Notes under the pieces: model-generated
What the model was told of the DNA's origin: nothing
Database searches by the model: none
What the model saw: only the letters and a program-made list of their open reading frames with translations
Part shown: positions 17,278 through 25,392 of the stretch, in pieces
Position numbering within the stretch: the stretch's first letter is position 1
How the letters are laid out: each line of letters starts with the position of its first letter
Assembly (NCBI GenBank): GCA_963786805.1
Contig: CAWBAK010000003.1
Location: 278,472 to 342,471 of the forward strand
Direction: 5' to 3'
Source: CALGFI01 sp963786805
GTDB lineage: Bacteria > Actinomycetota > UBA4738 > HRBIN12
Length of the DNA stretch: 64,000 nt
Position numbers and translations under genes: made by a program

Positions 17278-17905
17278 TTAAGACGTCGGCCCGAGACTGC
17301 CGTTCATATCGTGTCCGGACGACTGCCACTGCTCCCACGTGAGGATCTGCCCGTCCCACTCCCAGTACGCGCCACCGGGGTCGAGTACCCGATAGGTGTT
17401 GTGATCGAAGCGGTTGTTCGCTTCGGCGCTGAATAGCTCGGTCAACCCGTCGAACGCAGCGGCGCCGACCCTTGTCGTCGGCGCTCGCATGGTCATGTCG
17501 TTGTGGTGAACATAGACGTGGCTCGTGAGGGGAGTTCCGCTGCTGTGATTGATCAGGCCGAGCGGATACGCGATGCCGTCGATCGTGTTCTGGTAGATCT
17601 CGATCCCCCCCACGGTTCCATCCGAGGTCGAGACGAGAAGCTGCACGTTGCCGAACCAATGGGTTCACCCTCGCCGACGCCATTGCCGGTCAGGGTGTTG
17701 TCATGGATCTTGGTGCCGCCGTAGCTGAGCTCCCAGAAGATGCCCCAGTTCAGGTTGTCGTAGATGACGTTGTCGTAGATCCGGGCGTTCTGGTTGAACC
17801 CGTCCCACCACAGGCCCGCTCCGTAGTTGTCATGGACCTCGTTGCCTCGGACGATCATCCCGTCGGAGCTGACGAACTTGGTTCCGCCGGCATCGTCGCC
17901 GACGC
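17278..17905 (-). CDS. Beta-helix protein paralogue, 3' part only (frameshifted)
   Basis: This is the C-terminal half of a second copy of the neighbouring beta-helix protein. Shared blocks include DDAGGTKF, GNEVHDNYGAGLWWDGFN, IYDNVIYDNLNWGIFWEL and SAEANNRFDHNTYRV. One missing base near 17,665 (expected P-N-W-F-G after GEGE) breaks the frame. The N-terminal half is absent: at about 17,905 the sequence becomes a subtilase from a different genome in the same frame, giving a false fusion. It ends HDMNGSLGPTS, like its neighbour's HDVNGKVRRIS. Confidence 0.7.
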
Positions 17906-17915
17906 CCAACTGAAT
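17895..17915. other. Probable assembly junction: actinobacterial to acidobacterial sequence
   Basis: On the minus strand, subtilase sequence (CFDADDPSKVGSVTIQL) runs in frame into beta-helix sequence (DDAGGTKFVSSDG). The neighbouring intact beta-helix gene has TRQLPTLDDAGGTKF at the same point, so homology to that protein begins exactly here. Gene content, frameshift rate and gene families all change across this point. Confidence 0.75.
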
Positions 17916-18609
17916 CGTGACCGAGCCCACCTTTGACGGATCGTCCGCGTCAAAACACACGTCGGCCGCGCCATTTTTCACGCACGCCGCTCGTCCATAA
18001 TCTTGAGGGTACTGCGTGTCGAATCCGCCGTCAACGATACCGATGAGGACGCCGTCGCCCGTGAGCCCCGCACCCGGCAGCTTTAAGACCCCGAGCTCGC
18101 TCCGGACATTGCCTTCATCGATCGACTGTGCCACTTCCCGATACTCGACAATCGGAAAGCGAATCGCGATATCGGGAGAGACGTCGAGCACGCGCGGCTG
18201 CAGCCGGAGGGCATCGGCCTGTGCCCTGTTCAGCTGGAGATTCACGAGGTAGCTGCGCGCGAGCGGCGGAGGGAAGTCAGGAGCGAGCGATCGGTCCAGC
18301 GCGATCATCGGCGTCGCCGGCACGGTCTGACGCGCGTCCGGAAGATGCCCGGAACGGAAACAGGAAGCTGCACGCCACTCTCAAACCGGAGGAGGTCGTC
18401 CGGCGTGATTCGTTCCGGCGTCTCCAGCGAGATCTCGACAACGAAGCTGCGCGGTTGATCGACCGCGTCGAATCTGTTCGTGAGCGGACATGGCACCACA
18501 CCGCCCTCAGGAGTGGCGGGCGTCGTAATCGGATGACGAGGATTGCCGCGATCGAAACCGCGACGGCGACGATGGCGAGACCGCCGATCCATCTCACGCG
18601 TCGCGTCAT
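17906..18609 (-). pseudogene. Subtilisin-like (S8) serine protease, N-terminal fragment (frameshifted, truncated)
   Basis: It begins MTRRVRWIGGLAIVAVAVSI at 18609, a signal anchor. After a frameshift near 18,535 it reads ETPERITPDDLLRFESGV. After a second shift near 18,320 it reads RAQADALRLQPRVLDVSPDI, a propeptide-like stretch. GVLIGIVDGGFDTQYP follows, which carries the catalytic Asp of S8 peptidases. His and Ser blocks are missing because the sequence switches genome at 17,905. It is the fourth gene of a minus-strand operon with a sigma factor and a CHAT protease. The six bases to the lipoprotein stop imply co-transcription. Confidence 0.7.
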
Positions 18610-18614
18610 GGTCG

Positions 18615-19613
18615 TCAGGCCTGGCGGATCAGAAGCGGTGAGCAGGCCATGCTGCCGCCCGACGTCCCGCCCTGCGCGCACGTCTTCCGGCTCTGGGGCA
18701 CGGGACGTTCGTTGAAACGTCCGAGCGGCGCGACCACGGCCTTGTCGAGCAGCTCGTAGGCGGCGCGATAGTCGGTTCGCGGGCCGGTTTCATCCATGCC
18801 CCCGACTACCGGAAAGTGATACACGACCACATCGGTGCCAGCAGGAACGACAAGCGTACTGGAGCCGCCGAAACGAAATTCAGCGGCCTGGCACGGCAAC
18901 GAGTAGCGCACGCGTTCTTTGGTCAGCCGTTCGGGATTCGACAGGGTCCGGTAGACCATGCGCGTGTTTCTAAAGAGGGTCGCCGGTTCCCAGCTCACCC
19001 TTGGTGAGCGTGATCCGCGCGGCCAGTGCTTTCGATGTGCGCCAGTGGGGATCGAGCGTCGCTTTCGGGAAGAGGTCCTTCTTGAAATCCAGGATCCACC
19101 CAAGGTCGTTCCAGCCTTTGCCAGCGACGCACTTGTCGTTGGCGAGCGGTTTCACCTCCGCCGTGAGACTCCATGTCAGATCGGCGGCGCCACGATCCTG
19201 CGGGACGATGTCCACGCCCGACTTCGGCAGGACGTAGTAGGCATGGACGTCGTCAACCGCGACCGCTTCGAGATTGGTGGGGATCGCCTTGGTGCGATCG
19301 ACCTGCAGCGTCGGGATATGGCGGTGGATATCCGAATCGGCATGCGCGCGCGTGTCAACGAAGGCCAGCTCGATCGTCTTCTGCGCACCGTCCTTCGGCA
19401 GGACCACCAGAAACAAGCCGTCGAATTCCATCTTGACTCCGCTGTACGAGGCGGCGGCGGCGGGGGCGCTGGGGGCAGGTCCCGGGGCGGCCGTTGGCGG
19501 CGGCGGCGTCGTCGTGACGGGGGCGCCCGTTCATTGGTTGCGCCACCACATCCGAGGGCGTGCACCGCGCCGCCCGCCGCCGCGCAACCAATCAGAAAGG
19601 TTCTACGAATCAT
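18615..19613 (-). CDS. Putative lipoprotein of the CHAT/sigma operon, unknown function (frameshifted)
   Basis: The start MIRRTFLIGCAAAGGAVHAL, followed by GCGG, is a lipoprotein signal with a twin-arginine-like pair and a lipobox ending at Cys. A low-complexity Pro/Ala linker follows. After a shift near 19,525 the mature region begins YSGVKMEFDGLFLVVLPKDG and continues AFVDTRAHADSDIHRHIPTL. A second shift near 18,980 leads to FRNTRMVYRTLSNPERLTKE and ends MACSPLLIRQA. I recognise no named domain. Its start overlaps the CHAT gene stop by 11 bases, and the subtilase start follows six bases after its stop. Confidence 0.6.
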
Positions 19614-22600
19614 CGGCCTCTCCTTGAGATAGCTGAGCCACGGGACGAGCGCCGGTAAACAGGCGGACCCCTGCCCAGTGACGCGGGTCGCGCAAGGCGG
19701 GATTGACGTGCCGCAGGAGCTGGAGTTGCGCGTGCTGCAACGCCTCCTCGGCACGGTCACCGCGCGCGATTCGACGTGTGCAGCGCGGTGAACAACGTAC
19801 GCGCCTGGACGATCCTCGATCGCCCACAAGGTCGCGACGACGTCGCGCACGCCGACGGTCAGGAACGGGTTGGCCAGGCTCAACAAGCCCTCCGACCGCG
19901 AGAGCTGTCCGATGCCGGACTCGCACGACGCGAGCACGACAAGCCGCGCCCGCACGTCGTGCAGCTGCGACACCTCGTCGACCGTCAACGCGGGCGCTTC
20001 GCCGGAGACGCCGGTGAACAACAGGCGGGAGAGCGACGGATACTCGCGATTGATCAGCGTGTGACCGGCGAAATGCACGACGTCGGCGTGGGCGAGCGCG
20101 TGCAGGAAGGCCGGTTTGGTCGCCGCTTCGTTGGTGGCGGCTTTGGCGCCGGCATAGACAGCCGCGATGTCCTCGGCTTCGCGTTCGGCAGACATCAATC
20201 TCGGGAGTGAAACGCCGGAGACATCTCGCGCGGAGGGAACCGCGAAGATCGCCGCCACCGGCCGTGAGCCGGCGTTCGCCTGCGGACGTTGCCGCGGATG
20301 ACTGGCTGCGCGCCACCGTCAGCGCGTTCGGCGCGAACACCAGGCTGTGCCGCTCGACGAAGTACTGTTTCGCGTCGGCATCATAGAGGCACGCGAACGG
20401 CACTTCGTTCACGGGTCCGTCGGGCACGATGATGAGCCGGGTGAATGAGCGCAACGACGGCCCAGCCGGGCCGATCCCAACAGCTGAAACAGCGCTGAGG
20501 ACTCGTCCTCGACTCCCCGGCCTTGTCCGATCCGTTGACGCAGTCGCGAAATCTGTTGGGCGAGCGCGACCGAGGTGAATCCCACGCCTCGTGATAGCGA
20601 GATCATTTGGCGTGACGATCCAGGTGAGCAGCGACTCCGGGAGCACGTAGTATAACAGGAGCGCGGTTGACGCCGGCAACAGGCGGGACAGCTCCTTCGG
20701 CGTCAGGCTGGGCACCGCGTCGATGGCCCCCTGGCGTCCGCCGAGGGTCAGCAGGCGCGCCGCTTCCGTGTACCCGAAAGGCCTCGCCGTCGCGATGTTG
20801 TCGCACGGCGTAGTGCCGAACGAGCTCGTCAACGAGATCCCACTCGACTCCGTCCGCATACGACACGCGCTGCCCCTGCGCCACCAGCCGCCGCCGTTGC
20901 GACGCCACCTCGTCGATGCCGTCGCCGAAATCCCGTGCCGCTCCAGCTGTATTGCCCGCCGCCGCCTTCGCGCGCCCGCGCGCCAGCAGGACCGCCGGCA
21001 GCCACGCCCGCCGATCGCTCGTGCTGTAAAACGCGATGACGCTGTCCAACCGTGCGGCGGCGTCCGTTGGAGGGCGGAACGGTCGATGGACGCCTCGACC
21101 GTGTTCATCTTGGCGTCGTCTAAGTCGCGGTGGCGACACTCGTCTCGCGCGCGTTCGATTGGCGCGCGCGACCAATCGCCTCGCGCGCGGGCCCGTCATC
21201 GCCGAGCTGCGCAGCACGCCGGCGAAGCTCCAACTCCCCTTCGGCGATAGCCGCGGGCACTCCAGCTTCGCGGGCCGAGGCGAGAAAGCCTCGTTCGAGG
21301 ACACGGCCGCTTCGGGCAGACCGGACCGTTCGGCCGCCATGCCACCGGTGTAGAACGCCGCCTGACGCCGCTTGAAACTGCGAAGACGATCGAGATGGCT
21401 CATCGCGTCAACTTGTAACCGGCGCTACTCTCCCGCGTCTGGCCCAGCAGACGGAGGATTTCCGCGACCGTGATGGCGCTGTTGACGGCGCCGTCCACAT
21501 CCTTCGCTGAGTCATAGGCGCGACGGGCGCGGGAGAGATCCTCGAGCGCCGCCGAGTAGGCGCCTTTGTTCAGGTGAATCAATCCGGTCACGAGCTCCGC
21601 GTGCCCGAGGATGCGCTTGAACGGGTGGGGCCGTACCGCGGTCTTCACCTTCGCCAACTTCGTTTCGGCGACCGCGAGCCTGTGGCGGTTGTAGTCAGCG
21701 ATGGCGTCGTAGAGACGCGAGGCCAGTGACAAAGGGGCTCCGGCGGGATCGCAGGGATCCCGGTATGGCTTGAAACCCCTGGGCGGCGCGCTCGAATTCA
21801 GTGGTCGCGATGGCGCGTCTCGATACTCGAGCTGCGCCTGTGCGAGCGCGCTCACTGCCGCGGGAGTCGAGGCGACCGTCGTCCGAACCTCCTCGAGCCA
21901 TGTCGAGGCGCTGAACCGGTCGTCGTTGACGGACGCGAGCGTGCGGCACGCAAACATCGCCCGATCGATTTGCGCCGAGGCACCCGCGCGGTTTCCCGCG
22001 AGCCACGACTCGGCCCAGAGCGGCAGCACGTCATCTTCGATGTGCACGCGCGAGGTCCGGTTCGCGCACGAAGAGATCGGCCAGCTCACGCCATCCCCGG
22101 CGACGATCGCCGCGTCGAGCTGCTTGAGCACTTCCGATCGTGGAAACAGCGTCGCCACCGATTGTGCCTGCGGCGGGTGGCTTCTTCGGCCCACTTCTGA
22201 CGCCTTGTCCAGCTGTTCGGTCGTCCACGCCCGCCGCGCCTCGTCGCGGAGGCGCAGGCCTTCGAGGGCCAGCGCGCGATTGAACCGCGCTTCGAGCAGC
22301 GCCGGATCGGCACGCAGTGCGCGATTGGCCGCGGCCAACGCGCGCGGCCAGTCATCAGCGCGCCCCATACGGGTCGCGCGATGCAGGGACGCCGTGGGCA
22401 ACAATCGGTTCGAACTTTGGATTCTGCGGCTCTCGCGCCACCGCATCTTCGAGCGAGGCGATCGCACGGTCCACATCGCCGAGCGCGAGCGAGGCCACGC
22501 CCAGCGCGGCCTGATCGGCGGCCGATTACTTGACTCCGCGCGCCTCGTCACCTTGAGCGCCGCAATACGCGTGTCGGTCGAGACCTCGCGATCCCCGGGC

Positions 22601-23008
22601 CCTCTCGTCGGCGACGGCGGCGGCGCGTACGCGAAGCCGCCAGTGAGCCTCCCCTCCGTCAGCCTCGCGGCTCGTTCCCGACGGCGGCCACCAGCTCCTG
22701 GAACTCCGGGATGCCATCGATCCCTGGCGTCTGCTGCAGCTGGACAACGAGAATGATCGCCGCGGCGGCGGCGAGGAGGCCGCCGCCAATCCAGAGCGCG
22801 CGCGTCAGCGTCCGCTTGCGCTGAAAGGGGACCACGTGGCCGCCCGCCTCGGCGACCTGTGGCGTCCGCGCCACCTCGGCCAGCAGCTCGCGGCACCGCA
22901 GTCGGCGACGTGCGCCTCAAAGCGCTCGCGGGCCGGCCCGTCCATGCCGCCATCGACATAGAGCGCGATATCCTCGAGGCTCAGGACACGGGGCCGCCGG
23001 GATCTCAC
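19603..23008 (-). CDS. Zinc-finger/TM/TPR/CHAT protease protein (many frameshifts)
   Basis: Read across about six or more frameshifts, this is one protein of about 1,100 residues. The N terminus (LSLEDIALYVDGGMDGPARE then FEAHVADC and CRELLAEVAR) is like the HC2 zinc finger of anti-sigma factors. One membrane helix follows: ALWIGGGLLAAAAAIILVVQ. Next come TPR-like helices (DWPRALAAANRALRADPALL, ARFNRALALEGL) and a C-terminal CHAT protease. That domain has LPASTALLLYYVLPES, RLIIVPDGPVNEVPFACLYD, VHFAGHTLI with the catalytic His, and LVVLASCESGIGQ with the catalytic Cys. Predicted topology puts the finger in the cytoplasm and TPR-CHAT outside. It lies downstream of a sigma factor and may be its regulator. 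Confidence 0.65.
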
Positions 23009-23419
23009 GCGGCTCGTTCACGACGCCTCACTGCTTCAGGTTCCTTTAACATTTTTGCCGCGTCTGGCTAACAGACGGACGCGCCGCCGCGTTTTCGGAC
23101 ACTTTCGACCGAAAAGTTCGTCTGGCCCCGGGCGAATCATGCCGGGCTCCTTCGGTCGTGGGCCCGGGGATCAGGGCTCAGACATTGGGGGTCAGCTAAA
23201 ACCCGATCCCAAACACACCTGAGCGTCTTGCCCAAGACGTCCCGCATTCCCTGATCCCTAGTTCCCTGATCCCGAGTTCCCTGATCCCTAGTTCCCTCAT
23301 CCCTAGTTCCCTGATCCCTAATCCCCTATCCCTAGTTCCCTGATCCCTCATCCCTGATCCCTATCCCTGATCCCTGATCCCTATCCCTGCCCCCTGCCCC
23401 CTGCCCCCTGACCCCCGCT
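23009..23419. other. Intergenic region between sigma factor and CHAT gene
   Basis: I see no gene here. The half next to the CHAT gene (23,009-23,215) is unique sequence with no promoter I can defend. The remainder is the low-complexity repeat listed separately. Confidence 0.6.
23216..23416. repeat. Low-complexity array of CCCTGATCCCTA/CCCTAGTT units
   Basis: Imperfect units such as CCCTGATCCCTAGTT and TCCCTGATCCCTA repeat for about 200 bases, grading into CCCTGCCCCCTG. A shorter array of the same units occurs at 28,109-28,172. Both lie beside gene ends in the acidobacterial-like segment. Confidence 0.85.
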
Positions 23420-24219
23420 CTAATCCCACGGCGGGTCGCCCAGCAGTTCGAGCACCTCCGGACCGACGCCCTCGCGCTCGAGCGCGGACCGGAGGCCGCG
23501 CAGCAGTCCGTCCATCCGCCGATACAACGCCTTCTGCTCCAGCCCGGTCGTCCGCGCGATGTCCGCCACCGTCAGCCCCTCGTGGAAGCGCAGCCGCACG
23601 ATCAACCGGTCCTGCGGGGGGAGCGCGGCGATGGCGCGCGCCAGCGCTTCGCGCGTCCGGACGCCGGTTTCGGTCTGTTCCGTTTCCCTGACCGTGCGAT
23701 CCGCGTCGGCGCCCTCCGCCGGAAGGTCGGCCAGCGCCTCTTCGCCGACGTGGCGGCGGCGGACGCGGATGGGCAGACGTTCTCGATCGCCGCGATCGCC
23801 GCGCGTCCGACCGTCACCCCATGGTTGGTTTCAAGCACCGTACACGCTTCGTCGAAGGTCATCCCGTCGCGGACCATCAGCCGTTCGACGAGGATGGCCA
23901 GCGGGCCAAGCCGCTTGGCTTCAGCCGACGGCCGCCACTTCCCCCAGCGGGCGGTGCGATCGTCGAGGAACCACCGTTGGATGACCGTCGTGAGATACGT
24001 TTTCAGGCTGCTGCGCTCCTCGAACTTGCGCAGCGTCGCGTAGTCGTCTTCGAGGATCCTGAGGCGGACGTGCGCGGCAAATTCCTCCGCGTCGGTCGCG
24101 CTGAGGTGGTGACGCCGCGCGATGAAGGCGGTCACCGCGTCGATAAGGGCGAGTTGCGACAGAAACAGCCGCTCGCAACTCTCACGGGTGCGTGTGGGGG
24201 CCACGCCAGTGGTCATGCC
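23420..24219 (-). CDS. ECF-like RNA polymerase sigma factor (one frameshift)
   Basis: From ATG 24219 (a TTG at 24276 is possible) the protein reads a sigma-2 region: TAFIARRHHLSATDAEEFAA then RILEDDYATLRKFEERSSLK and YLTTVIQRWFLDDR. A frameshift near 23,785 separates it from sigma-4: DRLIVRLRFHEGLTVADIAR then TTGLEQKALYRRMDGLLRGL, a clear helix-turn-helix. It ends VLELLGDPPWD. Total is about 265 residues, long for an ECF because of the linker. It leads the operon with the zinc-finger/CHAT protein, whose N terminus is the likely anti-sigma module. Confidence 0.75.
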
Positions 24220-24390
24220 GCGGTCGTGCGTCGGGATGAGAAGAAGCGCTGCAAGCGCGGCGGGATTATTCCTCAACGCTCACGGGCGCACAACATAAAC
24301 GGTGCGATGGTCGTCAGACTGTCGCGCGTGTCCGCTGAAGTCTTGTGCAGTTCCATCGCCTGATTCGAACCGTGACGCCGGCGCCGATCG

Positions 24391-25168
24391 TCAGTGAGCG
24401 GCGACGAGCTTGATCTCGAACAGCTTCGGCCACAGCTTGCCGGTGATGAAGAGGCGTCGCCGGCCTCGTCGTAGGCGATGCCGTTCAGCACGTCGGCGCT
24501 GCGCGCTCGTCCGGGGTCGAGGAGGCCGGCGAGATCGATCCAGCCCGTGACGTGGCCGGTGGGCGGTCGATGCGCGTGATTGTCGGTCTGCCAGACGTTG
24601 GCGTAGATCTCGTCGCGGACGTATTCCAGCTCGTTCAGCTGCACCACCGGCTGCCGGCCGCGGTACGGTGATGCCCGCGCTTCGCGAAGTGTCCGGATCG
24701 AGGAACCGGAAGAGGCGGGCCGTGCCGTCGCTCATGATCAGTCGCGTCGCCGTCGTGGGTCAGGCCCCAGCCCTCGCCGTGGGTAGGGAACGTCGCGCTG
24801 CGTTCTCGAAGGTCGCGGCGTCGTAGACGAAGCCCGTCTGCGATTGCCAGGTGAGCTGGATGATCGTGACTGCCAAAGCGTGATCCCTTCGCCGAAATAC
24901 TCGTCGCCAAGCGGCCGCGATTGCAGCACCTTGCCGGTCTCGAGCTGACTTTGCGGATCGTCGATCGGCCGTGGAGGCCGGTGCCTTCGTAGAGGAATCC
25001 ATCCACGAACTCGAGGCCCTGCGTGAACGCCGTCGGATCGTGCGGATAGGCGCGCACAACCTGATAGCGGTAGACCGCCGGCGCCGCGCCGCGCTGCGGC
25101 GTAGCGACGTAGAGCGCCACGAGGATCGGGGTCACCAGCAGAAGGCCGAGGCCAGTGCTACGCTTCAT
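24391..25168 (-). CDS. Glutaminyl-peptide cyclotransferase, plant/bacterial type (frameshifted)
   Basis: The start MKRSTGLGLLLVTPILVALY is a signal peptide or anchor. Then come YRYQVVRAYPHDPTAFTQGL and FVDGFLYEGTGLHGRSTIRK, which identify the glutamine cyclotransferase beta-propeller family. These cyclise N-terminal glutamine to pyroglutamate on secreted proteins. The rest is scattered over frames by at least four shifts: GDEYFGEGITLW, MSDGTARLFRFLDPDT, LNELEYVRDEIYANVWQTD and ITGKLWPKLFEIKLVAAH at the end. All expected blocks are present in order, so indels rather than decay are likely. Confidence 0.8.
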
Positions 25169-25195
25169 GCCGGGAATGTAGCACGGGGGCGGGGA

Positions 25196-25290
25196 TCAGT
25201 GCCGAGTGCAGAGTGCCGATTGCCGAGTGCGGAGTGCCGAGTGCAAGGGCCGAGTGGGAGTGCCGACTGCCGACTGCCGAAGTGCGGAGG
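25196..25290. repeat. Low-complexity array of GAGTGCCGA/TTGCCGAGTGC units
   Basis: Imperfect 7-10 base units built on GAGTGCCGA and TGCCGACTGCCGA run for about 95 bases between the cyclotransferase start and the permease start. Divergent promoters for both genes would have to lie in or beside it. Confidence 0.8.
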
Positions 25291-25392
25291 CGGCAGGACC
25301 AGGCTCGCCGAAGCGCCCCCACGTCGGAGCGCGCGCGAAAATCCAACGCTGCGGGCGTCAGGTCCGTCTAACGGGGGACTCAGGAGATTTCA

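Noticed and set aside
17553..18323. A single open frame joining a subtilase N terminus to a beta-helix domain
   Set aside because: The switch coincides with the start of homology to the neighbouring beta-helix gene and with a change in genome type. It is treated as an assembly join, not a novel fusion protein.
23216..23416. CRISPR-like array
   Set aside because: Units are short, abutting and imperfect, with no constant repeat plus unique spacers and no cas genes nearby.
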